A DNA stretch of 64,000 nt from WHSW01 sp963722175 (lineage in GTDB: Bacteria; Actinomycetota; Thermoleophilia; Solirubrobacterales; 70-9): positions 744,001 through 808,000 of the forward strand of contig CAVRKA010000004.1 in assembly GCA_963722175.1 (NCBI GenBank), written 5' to 3'. Below, piece after piece: positions 10,036 through 17,679 of this stretch. The first letter of the stretch is position 1, and each line of letters begins with the position of its first letter. The notes below the pieces were generated by a model. That model was not told the origin of the DNA, ran no database searches, and was given only the letters and a program-made list of their open reading frames with translations. Both the position numbers and the translations under genes were made by a program.

Positions 10036-11208
10036 TCAGCTCCCGCCGTCGAACTCGTGGCCGAGCCAGGACGCGAGCAGCGCGAGCTCGGCGGCGAGGG
10101 CGTCGCGGGTCTCGGCCGGCGCGCCGTCCTCGAGATGGGTCGCGCGCGCCCGCAGGACGCCCGCGCCGCGATCGGCCTTCAGGTCGACGCGCGCCACGAG
10201 CCGGTCGCCGAGCAGGAACGGGAGCACGTAGTACCCGTGACGGCGCTTGGGCGCCGGGACGTAGATCTCGAGCTTGAACTCGAAGCCGAAGATCCGCTCC
10301 ACCCGGCTGCGTTCCCAGAGCAGGGAGTCGAACGGTCCGATCAGCGCCGCGGCGTCGACCCGCCGCGGGATCCGCGCCCCGGCCGCGAGGTAGCCCTGGG
10401 TGCGGCCCCAGCCCTCGACCGCCACCGGGACGAGCTCTCCGGCCTCCACCAGCTCGGCGACGCGCAGCTTCGCCGCGGCGGCGGGAAGGCGGAAGTAGTC
10501 GCGCAGGTCGCGCTCGGCGGCGACGCCCAGCGACCGCGCCGCGATCCGGATCAGCGCGCGCTGCGCGTCCTCGGGCGACGGGGTCGGCGCCGCCAGGACC
10601 TTCGCCGGCAGGACCCGTTCGGGGAGGTCGTAGAGGCGCTCGAAGCGCCGCCGCCGCGCGGCGGTCACCTGTCCGGACCAGAACAGCCACTCGAGCGCGC
10701 GCTTCGAATCCGACCAGTCCCACCACGGGCCGCTGCGCCGCGGCCGCTCGGCGGTCAGCTCCGAGGCGGCAATCGGGCCGCGCTCGCGGACCTGCTCGAG
10801 CACCTCGGCGACGAGGGCGGGGCGGTCGCGCTTGATCCGCAGCATCCCGCCCCAGGCGTCGTGCTCGGCCCGGTCCATGCGCCAGCGCAGCAGCGGATGG
10901 AGCTCGACCGGCAGCAGCGAGGCCTCGTGTCCCCAGTACTCGAACAGCCGCCGCGGGGCGCGCTGCGAGAGCCGGTCGAGGAGCTCGTGCCGGTACGGCC
11001 CGAGGCGGCTGAACGCCGGCAGGTAGTGGGCACGCTCGAGCACGTTGACCGAGTCGATCTGCAGCAGGCCGACGCGTTTCAGCACCCGGCGCAGGTCCCA
11101 GCCGCCGGGCTCCGATGGCGGCCGCGGGTCGGCGAATCCCTGGGAGGCGAGCGCCAGGCGGCGGGCCTCCGAGGCGGAGATCGAGGTGCGGCGTGGCATC
11201 CCCTGCAT
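10036..11208 (-). CDS. YcaQ/AlkX-family DNA glycosylase
   Basis: A 390-residue protein of the winged-helix DNA glycosylase superfamily typified by E. coli YcaQ, which unhooks interstrand DNA crosslinks. It carries the family signatures GLLQIDSVNVLERAHYL near residue 45, the tryptophan-rich WWDWSDSKRALEWLFWSG, and a C-terminal FDSLLWERSRVERIFGFEFK with PKRRHGYYVLP. Two in-frame ATGs (11208 and 11199) are possible starts. Its start is 10 bases from the divergent peptidase gene, so the two share one promoter region. Family assignment is good; whether it acts on crosslinks or alkylated bases is inferred. Confidence 0.88.
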   Translation of the reverse strand: MQGMPRRTSISASEARRLALASQGFADPRPPSEPGGWDLRRVLKRVGLLQIDSVNVLERAHYLPAFSRLGPYRHELLDRLSQRAPRRLFEYWGHEASLLPVELHPLLRWRMDRAEHDAWGGMLRIKRDRPALVAEVLEQVRERGPIAASELTAERPRRSGPWWDWSDSKRALEWLFWSGQVTAARRRRFERLYDLPERVLPAKVLAAPTPSPEDAQRALIRIAARSLGVAAERDLRDYFRLPAAAAKLRVAELVEAGELVPVAVEGWGRTQGYLAAGARIPRRVDAAALIGPFDSLLWERSRVERIFGFEFKLEIYVPAPKRRHGYYVLPFLLGDRLVARVDLKADRGAGVLRARATHLEDGAPAETRDALAAELALLASWLGHEFDGGS

Positions 11209-11211
11209 ACT
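11206..11211 (+). promoter_or_regulatory. -10 box (CATACT) of the secreted peptidase
   Basis: CATACT ends seven bases before the ATG at 11219 with no Shine-Dalgarno sequence, implying a leaderless transcript. On the other strand the same bases contain the first possible start codon of the glycosylase. Confidence 0.5.
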
Positions 11212-11218
11212 TTCGGAG

Positions 11219-12607
11219 ATGAGGTACCGGGCCTCGATTGCCGCGGCCGCCGCGTTCGTGATCGGCGCCGCCGCGGCCGCGGGCGACGCCCCGTCGCCCG
11301 CCGGCTTTGCGGCCCTCGGCGAGTGCCCCGAGCACGTTCGCCCCGAGCGGCTTCGCTGCGGCACGCTCGTGGTCCCGTTCGAGCGCGCCGATCCATCGCT
11401 CGGGACGATCCCGATCACATTCGGGGTCCGCGCGAGAACCGATCGCGACCGCCCGTCGCGGGGGGCGATCATCGCCGTCGAGGGCGGCCCCGGCTACGGC
11501 TCGATCGGCAGCGCCCGCTACTACGTCCACATGCTCGGGCCGCTGCTCGAGCGCCGCGAGCTCGTCGTCGTCGACATGCGGGGCACCGGCCATTCGCGGG
11601 CGATCGATTGCCCGCGATTCCAGGCCGGCCGCGGGTCCGAGCGCTCAGCCGCGGCCCAGTGCGCGCGCGTCCTCGGACCGACCTTCGCCTCCTACCGGAC
11701 CGCGGCGGCCGCCGACGACATCGACGCGGTCCGCCGGCTGCTCGGTTACCGGCGCGTCTCACTCTACGGCGACTCCTACGGCACGTTTCTCGGCCAGTCG
11801 TACGCCTATCGCCACGGCGGCTCGCTCACGGCCTTGGTCCTCGACGGCGCCTATCCGGTGCGCGGCGAGGATCCGCTGTATCCGAGCCTGTGGAAGACCG
11901 GCATCGAGTCGCTCACCACCGTCTGTGAGCGCGCCGACCGCTGCCACGGCGACGCGGGGCGTCGTCTGGCGCACGTGGTCGCGCTGTTGCGGGAGACGAA
12001 GCGCGGCGTCGGCCCGCTGCTCGACGTGCTCGCCTTCGCCGGCTACGAGCCGCCGCGCCACAACTACCTGAGGATCGACCGGGCGCTCAGCGCGTACCTC
12101 GACGGCGATCGCCGTCCCTACCGGCGGCTGACCACCGGTGGGGGCGATTACGGGAACTACCGCTACTACTCAGGCGGCGACGAGCTCGCGGTGAGCTGCA
12201 ACGACTACCCGATGTTGTGGGACAAGGAGGCCGGCAAGGCCACGCGTCGGCGCCAGCTCCGCGCCCGCCTCGCCACGTACCCGCGGCGCGAGTTCGCGCC
12301 CTTCACCCCGCGCGAGATCGGGCTCGAGTCGACCGCGGGCTACCTGGACTGCCTCGAGTGGCCGCGGCCGACGGACCTCTACGAGCCGCCGGCGCCGCCC
12401 GGGGCTCCGCCCCCGCGGATGCCGACGCTGGTGATCTCCGGCGAGCTCGACGACGTCACCAGCGCGACGGAGGGCAGGATGGTCGCCGCCGACTTCGCCA
12501 ACTCCCGCTTCATGGTCGTTCACGGCGGCGGTCACGTCTCATCGCTCTACGGGGGCCGTTACCGATCACGGGACTGGGTGCGCGACTTCCTGCGCCGCCA
12601 CGGCTGA
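11219..12607 (+). CDS. secreted alpha/beta hydrolase, tripeptidyl aminopeptidase-like
   Basis: A 462-residue exported alpha/beta hydrolase resembling Streptomyces tripeptidyl aminopeptidases and proline iminopeptidases. A signal peptide covers residues 1-21. The oxyanion-hole segment is EGGPGYGS, the nucleophile S186 lies in G-D-S-Y-G, and the acid D411 (SGELDDV) and base H439 (GGGHVSS) complete the triad. The strand VVVDMRGTGHS precedes the nucleophile as in the family. It probably releases peptides outside the cell; substrate preference cannot be read. It is divergent from the glycosylase and convergent with the 12617 gene. Confidence 0.87.
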   Translation: MRYRASIAAAAAFVIGAAAAAGDAPSPAGFAALGECPEHVRPERLRCGTLVVPFERADPSLGTIPITFGVRARTDRDRPSRGAIIAVEGGPGYGSIGSARYYVHMLGPLLERRELVVVDMRGTGHSRAIDCPRFQAGRGSERSAAAQCARVLGPTFASYRTAAAADDIDAVRRLLGYRRVSLYGDSYGTFLGQSYAYRHGGSLTALVLDGAYPVRGEDPLYPSLWKTGIESLTTVCERADRCHGDAGRRLAHVVALLRETKRGVGPLLDVLAFAGYEPPRHNYLRIDRALSAYLDGDRRPYRRLTTGGGDYGNYRYYSGGDELAVSCNDYPMLWDKEAGKATRRRQLRARLATYPRREFAPFTPREIGLESTAGYLDCLEWPRPTDLYEPPAPPGAPPPRMPTLVISGELDDVTSATEGRMVAADFANSRFMVVHGGGHVSSLYGGRYRSRDWVRDFLRRHG

Positions 12608-12616
12608 CCGGACGGG

Positions 12617-12910
12617 TCAGCCCGGTGGACGGCCGCGCAGGCGCTCGGTCTCGCTGGCGATCTCCGCCTCGCTGATCGGCTTGCGCCCGTAGACGTCCCA
12701 GGCGTTGGCGATCAGGCCGATCCCCCAGCCGCCGAGCACGAACACCGGCCAGAAGAACCCCGCGCCGGTGACCGCCCAGATCCCGATCAGGAACGCGTTG
12801 ATGACCACGTACATGACCAGGTGGGTGCGGAAGTCGCGCTTCTTCTTGAGGCTCTGAAGCGCCTGCTCGCGCAGCTCCTGGTCGGATTGCGGGCCGGCCC
12901 CTGCTTCCAC
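12617..12910 (-). CDS. 2TM domain protein
   Basis: A 97-residue protein of the 2TM-domain type: an amphipathic, basic stretch (LREQALQSLKKKRDFRTHL), two membrane helices (about 35-52 and 57-75) joined by a tight turn, and a short cytoplasmic tail with ETERLRGR. In other bacteria this domain is found alone or fused to histidine kinases and is thought to anchor them; here it is alone. The GTG start is chosen because a TAGGGT -10 box lies seven bases upstream. No partner kinase is adjacent. Confidence 0.75.
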   Translation of the reverse strand: MEAGAGPQSDQELREQALQSLKKKRDFRTHLVMYVVINAFLIGIWAVTGAGFFWPVFVLGGWGIGLIANAWDVYGRKPISEAEIASETERLRGRPPG

Positions 12911-12917
12911 GCGGCGA

Positions 12918-12923
12918 ACCCTA
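12918..12923 (-). promoter_or_regulatory. -10 box (TAGGGT) of the 2TM gene
   Basis: TAGGGT on the minus strand, seven bases before the GTG start. The identical box and spacing occur before the ferritin-like lipoprotein gene at 46551. Confidence 0.5.
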
Positions 12924-12974
12924 CCGGCGCCGTCGTCGGCGGGGTTTTGTACCCTGACGCGCTCGATAACCGGT

Positions 12975-13107
12975 AAAGCCGAATCTCGGAGCCCGCAGGG
13001 CAACGAGATCGGGGGACCCATCTGTTTGGGGCTAACTCGCCGCGATTGGCGAGGGCGCAGGCTCTTTCAGCGCCAGCCCGTCAGCTAACCCCGTAGGCCG
13101 ACGAAAG
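12975..13107 (+). ncRNA. c-di-AMP riboswitch (ydaO/yuaA class)
   Basis: The leader of the M23 peptidase gene matches the ydaO class: GCCGAATCTCGG at the 5' side, then GGGGGACCCA (about 13011-13020), TTTGGGGCTAACTC, a variable hairpin (CTCGCCGCGATTGGCGAG), and the 3' signature GTCAGCTAACCCCGTAGG near 13080-13097 followed by GACGAAAGG. In actinobacteria this class typically controls wall hydrolases (RpfA, NLP/P60, M23), switching them off when c-di-AMP is high. The downstream gene is such a hydrolase. A GATAAC box just upstream (about 12965) is a possible -10 element. Confidence 0.92.
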
Positions 13108-13117
13108 GGACTGGACA

Positions 13118-13699
13118 GTGATCGGAAAGTGGAAGAACCCCGGCCGCCGCGCGACCGTGGCCGGGCTGATGGCGGCGGCCGCGGTCTGCGGCTTCGGCGC
13201 GCAGGCGATCGCCGCGACGAGTGGCGGGATCGGCAGCGACGGCGGGACCGGGGACTCCGGCAATGGCGGCGACGGCGTCGGCGTCTTCCCGATCCGCGGC
13301 CACCACACCTACGGAGACGGGCTCGGGGCGGGGCGCGATCATCAGGGACAGGACCTGATGGCCAAGTGCGGCAAGCCCGTCGTCGCCGCGCAGGCGGGGC
13401 GGGTCGAGCTCGTCGATACCCACCCCGCGGCGGGCAACTACGTGGTCGTCGACGGGGTCGGCAAGGCGCCCGACACCGTCTACATGCACCTCGCCGGCCG
13501 CCCGTCGGTCCACAAGCGCGAGGCGGTGGACCCCGGTGAGCAGCTGGGCGTGGTCGGGCAGACCGGAAACGCCAGCGCCTGCCACCTGCACTTCGAGATG
13601 TGGTCGGCGCCGGGCTATTACACGGGCGGATCGGTGATCGACCCGCTGCCCTACCTGAAGCGCTGGGACAAGTCGAAGCGCCGGGACAGGTCGAGCTGA
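13118..13699 (+). CDS. exported M23 (LytM-type) metallopeptidase
   Basis: A 193-residue zinc peptidase predicted to cut peptidoglycan cross-bridges. Residues 1-33 are a signal peptide (basic KWKNPGRR, hydrophobic core, AIA-A cleavage), followed by a Gly/Asp/Ser-rich linker. The LytM domain has H75-Q-G-Q-D79, H124 and H156-L-H158, the full set of zinc ligands and catalytic histidines. There is no separate wall-binding domain. A c-di-AMP riboswitch occupies its leader, tying wall cleavage to c-di-AMP level. The GTG start follows the riboswitch by about 10 bases. Confidence 0.93.
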   Translation: MIGKWKNPGRRATVAGLMAAAAVCGFGAQAIAATSGGIGSDGGTGDSGNGGDGVGVFPIRGHHTYGDGLGAGRDHQGQDLMAKCGKPVVAAQAGRVELVDTHPAAGNYVVVDGVGKAPDTVYMHLAGRPSVHKREAVDPGEQLGVVGQTGNASACHLHFEMWSAPGYYTGGSVIDPLPYLKRWDKSKRRDRSS

Positions 13700-13724
13700 C
13701 GCTCCGTATCTGCGGTCGCGTGCG

Positions 13725-14174
13725 CTAAGCCGGAGCGCCTTCCTTCTCGCGCTCGCCGGCGGCGAGCTCGACCAGCTGCTTGTAGCGGATCTGCTGCCCG
13801 GCGGCGCCCCAGTTGCCGTCGGTGACCTCGTTGATGATCGTCCAGACTCGCAGGCCCTCGCTCTCCGGGAGTCCGGCGGCCTGCAGGACGGCCTGATTGA
13901 AGGAGTCGACGAGGATCCCCTTGCGGCGATCGGAGAGCGCGCCCTCGGGGACCGTGACCTGGACGCGGAACCGCGGCTCGGCGCCGGAGCGGCCGCCGAC
14001 GGCGATCGAGCCCGGGTCGATCTCGTTCGCGTAGACCCAGGTGATCGAGCGGAAGAACTCGGTGTCGGGGGCCTTCTCGGCGGCGAGCATCTTCGTCGCC
14101 AGCTCGTCGAGCAATTCCTCGCGGGCTTCGGGGGCGATCGCTCCCTTCGGATAGGTGAGCTCGAGCATCGGCAT
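13725..14174 (-). CDS. tautomerase family protein
   Basis: A 149-residue protein of the tautomerase/4-oxalocrotonate superfamily. Mature Pro2 (MPMLELTYPKG), which acts as catalytic base, is present once Met1 is removed. The length suggests a fused pair of beta-alpha-beta units rather than the 60-residue single form. AGGAGG stands just before the ATG. It diverges from a TetR regulator whose operator region also covers its promoter (TATGCT at about 14214-14219 on the minus strand), so it is the probable regulated target. The substrate is unknown. Confidence 0.85.
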   Translation of the reverse strand: MPMLELTYPKGAIAPEAREELLDELATKMLAAEKAPDTEFFRSITWVYANEIDPGSIAVGGRSGAEPRFRVQVTVPEGALSDRRKGILVDSFNQAVLQAAGLPESEGLRVWTIINEVTDGNWGAAGQQIRYKQLVELAAGEREKEGAPA

Positions 14175-14220
14175 GGACGTCCTCCTGGCGCGCGTCGGTG
14201 AGTGGGGCCGCCGAGCATAC

Positions 14221-14236
14221 TATGATGAACGTCATA
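14221..14236. promoter_or_regulatory. probable TetR operator
   Basis: TATGATGAACGTCATA is an inverted repeat with 7-base arms and one mismatch, lying directly before the likely ATG of the TetR gene and overlapping -10-like boxes on both strands. Its position predicts autorepression and control of the divergent tautomerase. Confidence 0.6.
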
Positions 14237-14836
14237 ATGAGTTCCGCCCCAGGACCCACCCGGACCTCCGCCGGCGAGCGGACCAGAAACCGCATGGTCC
14301 GCGGCGCGGCCGAGCTGCTCCGCCAGCGCGGCTACACCGGGACCGGATTTCGCGAGGTGATCGAGCTCACCGGGGCACCGCGCGGCTCGATCTACCACCA
14401 CTTCCCGGGCGGCAAGGCGCAGCTCGCCGGCGAGGCCGTGGACTACGTCGGCGAGCGCGCCCGCGAAGCGATCGCCGCGCCGCTCGCCGCCGGCGATCCG
14501 ATCGCCGCGCTCCGCGGCTTCGTCGAGCTCTGGCGGACCGACTTCGAGGACTCCGGCTACCGCGCCGGCTGTCCGATCGCCGCGGTCGCGATCGAGAACC
14601 ACGACGAGGCCCCCGAGCTCCTCGACGCCGCCGCGCGCTCGTTCGGCGCCTGGCGCGAGGCGTTCTCCGACTGTCTGCGCGAGGCCGGGCTCCCGGCCGC
14701 GCGGTCCGACCGGCTCGCGGCGCTGGTCGTCTCCGCGGTCGAGGGCGCGATCGTCCTCAGCCGCGCCGAGCGCGACCCGGGGCCGCTGCTCGACACCGCT
14801 CGCGAGCTCGAGGCGGCGATCGAAGCCGCGCTCTGA
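14237..14836 (+). CDS. TetR/AcrR-family transcriptional regulator
   Basis: A 199-residue TetR repressor. The N-terminal helix-turn-helix (about 12-62) ends in the typical GSIYHHFPGGKAQLA of the LmrA/YxaF subgroup. The C-terminal ligand domain has GYRAGCPIAAVAIE, also typical of that subgroup, with cysteine and acidic residues facing the pocket. Start codons at 14222 and 14225 are in frame but lie inside the operator and -10 region, so 14237 is preferred. The divergent tautomerase is the likely target. The inducer is unknown. Confidence 0.9.
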   Translation: MSSAPGPTRTSAGERTRNRMVRGAAELLRQRGYTGTGFREVIELTGAPRGSIYHHFPGGKAQLAGEAVDYVGERAREAIAAPLAAGDPIAALRGFVELWRTDFEDSGYRAGCPIAAVAIENHDEAPELLDAAARSFGAWREAFSDCLREAGLPAARSDRLAALVVSAVEGAIVLSRAERDPGPLLDTARELEAAIEAAL

Positions 14837-14922
14837 GCGGGGAGCCGCAGACCCGCGGCGGGCGCGGTGCCAGAATCACGACGACCGCCGGGGAAGGCGG
14901 CACTGCCCGGAAGGAGGTCTCG

Positions 14923-16074
14923 GTGCGGGTCGAGCGGGCGCTGCGGCTGGCCGCAGGCGAGGTGGTGGCTCTGTTGTGCCTCCTGGCCATCGCGGGCTGC
15001 GACGCCACCGGCAGCGGGCCGGCCGAGGAGGCCGCGGCCGGGGAGCGGGGCCTCGAAGCTCGCCTCGACCGCATCCTCGCCGATGCGCGCGATGACCTCG
15101 GCGTGCCGGCCGTCACCGCGGCGCTGATCCGCGACGGCCGAACGGTCTGGAGTGGAGCCGCCGGGGTCGAGCGGGCGGGCGGATCCGACGCCGTCACCTC
15201 GGCGACGCGCTTCATCACCGCGAGCAGCGGCAAGACCGCGACCGCGGCGATCGTCCTGCGGCTGGTCGAGGCGGGGCGAGTCAAGCTGCGGGCCCGGGCC
15301 GCGCGCTACCTGCCGCTGCACGACGCCGCTCGGCGGATCCTCGTCGTCGACCTCCTCCGGCACACGAGCGGGCTCCCCGACTACCTGGGCAGCCGGCGCG
15401 TCAACCAGCTCATCGTCGGCCACCCGCACCATCAATGGACCCGCCGCGAGGTGTTGGGATCGGTGCGCGGGCTGCGCTTCCGGCCGGGGAGCCGCTACAG
15501 CTACTCGAACACCAACTACATCGCCCTCGGCGGGATCATCGAGCGGGTCACGCAGCGCTCGATCCAGCAGAGCTTCGAGCGCCTGGTCGCCGACCCACTG
15601 GGTCTCGATCGATCGGATTGGCGCTACGGCAGCGTTCCGTTTCGCGACTTCGCGGTCCCCTACGTCGGCCACCGCGACGGGTCGATGCGCGACCGGTGGC
15701 CCGACGGCTTCGTTCCGACCGACTTCTGGGGCGAGGTGTGGACCGACGGCGGCTTGGCGACGACGTCCGCGGAGCTCGGCGAGATCGCCAACGCGCTCGT
15801 CGCCGGCGACCTCCTCGACCCGGCAACGAAGCGCGAGATGCTGCGCTTCGGACGGGGCGGCGCGGGCCTGGGCGTCTTCCGGATCCGCCTCGATGGGCGC
15901 CGCTGGGTTGGCCACGATGGCCTCTACCTGGGGTTCTCGACCCAGCACTGGACCGATCCAGCAACCGGGGCGACGATCGCGGTGATGACCGACCTCGAGA
16001 CTCCTCCCGGGAGGGCCGACACCTCCTGGGCGATCTTCAAGCGCCTCGCCCGTGCCTTCGGCGGCGCGGGGTGA
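14923..16074 (+). CDS. serine hydrolase lipoprotein (beta-lactamase/DD-peptidase fold)
   Basis: A 383-residue exported lipoprotein with lipobox LAIAGC (Cys26). The class C beta-lactamase/D-alanyl-D-alanine carboxypeptidase-like domain spans about 45-375. Catalytic S101-S-G-K104 gives the SxxK motif, Y194-S-N196 gives YxN, and H331-D-G333 takes the place of the KTG/HxG motif. DLLRHTSGLPDY is the family signature loop. AAGGAGG precedes the GTG start. It may act on wall peptides or on small esters; penicillin hydrolysis should not be assumed. It stands alone after the TetR gene. Confidence 0.88.
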   Translation: MRVERALRLAAGEVVALLCLLAIAGCDATGSGPAEEAAAGERGLEARLDRILADARDDLGVPAVTAALIRDGRTVWSGAAGVERAGGSDAVTSATRFITASSGKTATAAIVLRLVEAGRVKLRARAARYLPLHDAARRILVVDLLRHTSGLPDYLGSRRVNQLIVGHPHHQWTRREVLGSVRGLRFRPGSRYSYSNTNYIALGGIIERVTQRSIQQSFERLVADPLGLDRSDWRYGSVPFRDFAVPYVGHRDGSMRDRWPDGFVPTDFWGEVWTDGGLATTSAELGEIANALVAGDLLDPATKREMLRFGRGGAGLGVFRIRLDGRRWVGHDGLYLGFSTQHWTDPATGATIAVMTDLETPPGRADTSWAIFKRLARAFGGAG

Positions 16075-16105
16075 GCGACGGCGTACCCGAAACGTTCATC
16101 GGCGC

Positions 16106-16133
16106 TTGACCCGTCCACGCCTCGCGGTACGGT
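16106..16133 (+). promoter_or_regulatory. sigma-70 type promoter of the 16174-17039 pair
   Basis: TTGACC (16106-16111) and TACGGT (16128-16133) with a 16-base spacer, followed by a leader of about 35 bases with AGGAGGG. This is one of the clearer two-box promoters in the window. Confidence 0.6.
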
Positions 16134-16173
16134 CGCCGACACTGTCTCTCTGCGACACCAAGGAGGGTGAAGC

Positions 16174-16518
16174 GTGAACAAGCTGCAGAGGGTGCGGCTA
16201 CCCGTGCTGCTCGGCTCGTGTGCGGCGATCGGCGTCGGCGCAGGCCTGGCGGCCGCCAAAGCTCCAGACAACCCCCCTGCCGTGCAGGCGAGCGCGCACC
16301 GGGTCGACTGCGCGGCGATCCCGAACACGACGTTCAGGGAGGCGAGCCAGCTGCGTGGCTGCTACGTCACCGAGGTCGAGTTCGCGCCCGCCGACGCCGG
16401 CGTGGAGGAGATCGCGGCGGCGAAGGCCGCTGCGCTCTGTGCCGCGATCGCCAACCCGGCGGAACGGCCGGATGCGTGCACGTTGCTGACGGACGACCAG
16501 GGGGAGGACGAGCAATGA
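16174..16518 (+). CDS. small secreted protein, unknown function
   Basis: A 114-residue protein with a signal peptide ending near residue 30 (LAAAKA), then an Ala/Glu-rich mature part. It has four cysteines (in VDCAAI, RGCYV, ALCAA and DACTL) that could form two disulfides outside the cell, and the C-terminus is acidic. I recognise no family. AAGGAGG lies before the GTG start. The stop overlaps the next start (ATGA), so it is translationally coupled to the RTX-like gene and probably works with it. Confidence 0.72.
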   Translation: MNKLQRVRLPVLLGSCAAIGVGAGLAAAKAPDNPPAVQASAHRVDCAAIPNTTFREASQLRGCYVTEVEFAPADAGVEEIAAAKAAALCAAIANPAERPDACTLLTDDQGEDEQ

Positions 16519-17039
16519 CCGGGGCGGTCTCGGCGAGGCGGCGGCTGGCCCTCGGCGGGCTCGTGCTGTCGCTGTCGTTCGCCCTCGCCTACGCCGGCTA
16601 CTCGACGGCGACGCAGTTCGGGGACGACGACAACTGCGGTCCGGTCACCAACGGCACCGGCGGAGCGGACGTCTACTTCATGGGCGGCGGCTCGGACTGC
16701 GCCCAGATGTTCGGCAGCGGCGATTTCCTCGACGGCCAGGGCGGCAGCGACGGCGCGCTCGAGGGTGACGAAGGCGCCGACTGGGTCTTCGGCGGCGGCG
16801 GCGGCGACCAGGTCTTCGGCGGACCGGGCGGTGACCTCGGGGAAGGCCAGGACGATGGCGACTACGTCTGGGACCACAACGGGATCGACACCCTGAGGGG
16901 CGGCGAGAATGGCGACATCGTCTCCGGCGACGACGGCGCGGGCGGCGACTCGGTCAACGGCGGCAACGGCATCAACGATTACTGCGCCTGGGACGGCGGC
17001 GACAGCCAGAGCGGCTGCGAGTTCCGCTACTTCGACTAG
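16515..17039 (+). CDS. secreted RTX-like calcium-binding repeat protein
   Basis: A 174-residue exported protein. Residues 1-30 form a signal or anchor helix. From about residue 55 there are GGxGxD-type nonapeptide repeats such as GGGGGDQVFGG, GGENGDIVSGDD and GGNGINDY, the haemolysin-type calcium-binding beta-roll. Cysteines near the start (DDNCGP, SDCAQM) and the end (DYCAWD, SGCEF) may cap the roll. No catalytic domain is present, so it is probably a structural or surface-binding protein stabilised by calcium. It is coupled to the 16174 gene. Confidence 0.82.
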   Translation: MTGAVSARRRLALGGLVLSLSFALAYAGYSTATQFGDDDNCGPVTNGTGGADVYFMGGGSDCAQMFGSGDFLDGQGGSDGALEGDEGADWVFGGGGGDQVFGGPGGDLGEGQDDGDYVWDHNGIDTLRGGENGDIVSGDDGAGGDSVNGGNGINDYCAWDGGDSQSGCEFRYFD

Positions 17040-17094
17040 CGGCTCGTAGGACCCCTCCTGTCACGGCAGCCGGCGAGGCGCAACTATCTCAACG

Positions 17095-17679
17095 ATGGGC
17101 TCGCAGCGATCGATGCGGCGTCTGCTCAGCACCCAGGACGGATTCGCCGCGTTCTACGAGCGGCATGGGCGAAAGCTGGTCACGTTCTTCGCCCGCCGGG
17201 TCTACGACCCGCAGCTGGCGCTCGACCTGACCGCCGAGACGTTCGCTCAAGCGCTGCTCAGCGTCCGGCGCCTGCGGGCCGAGACCGACGAGGAGGCGCT
17301 GGCCTGGCTCTACGGGATCGCGCGCAACCAGCTCAAGGCCTTCTATCGCCGCGGCCGCGCCGAGCGTCGCGCCCTCGAGCGCCTGCGAATCGAGGTCCCG
17401 GAGCTGGACCCCGACAGCGAACGCCAGATCGAGCGACTCGCCGAGCTGACCGAGCTGAGGGCGGCGGTCGCCGCCGGGCTGGCCCAGCTCTCGGGAGCCG
17501 AGCGAAGCGCGGTGGAGCTGCGCGTCGTTCACGAGCTGCCCTATCCGGAGGTCGCCGCGCGCCTGCACGTGTCGGAGGTCGCCGCCCGGGCCCGGGTCTC
17601 CCGGGGCCTGAGGGCGCTCGCGGCGGCGCTCGACGCCCCTGGCTCGATTGAGGAGGAGGTGGGACGTGGCACCGCCTGA
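17095..17679 (+). CDS. ECF-type RNA polymerase sigma factor
   Basis: A 194-residue extracytoplasmic-function sigma factor. Sigma region 2 (about 12-85) has FYERHGRKLVTFFARRV, DLTAETFAQALL and AWLYGIARNQL. Region 4 (about 118-180) has a helix-turn-helix in LSGAERSAVELRVVHELPYPEVAARL. A TATCTC-type box lies only four to five bases before the ATG, suggesting a leaderless mRNA. The next gene overlaps it by 14 bases and encodes a single-pass membrane protein, the usual arrangement for a sigma/anti-sigma pair. The trigger is unknown. Confidence 0.93.
   Translation: MGSQRSMRRLLSTQDGFAAFYERHGRKLVTFFARRVYDPQLALDLTAETFAQALLSVRRLRAETDEEALAWLYGIARNQLKAFYRRGRAERRALERLRIEVPELDPDSERQIERLAELTELRAAVAAGLAQLSGAERSAVELRVVHELPYPEVAARLHVSEVAARARVSRGLRALAAALDAPGSIEEEVGRGTA

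Noticed and set aside
13085..14602. A 505-codon minus-strand frame covering the riboswitch, M23 gene and tautomerase
   Set aside because: It is out of frame with the tautomerase and antisense to the M23 gene and riboswitch, all of which have strong independent evidence.
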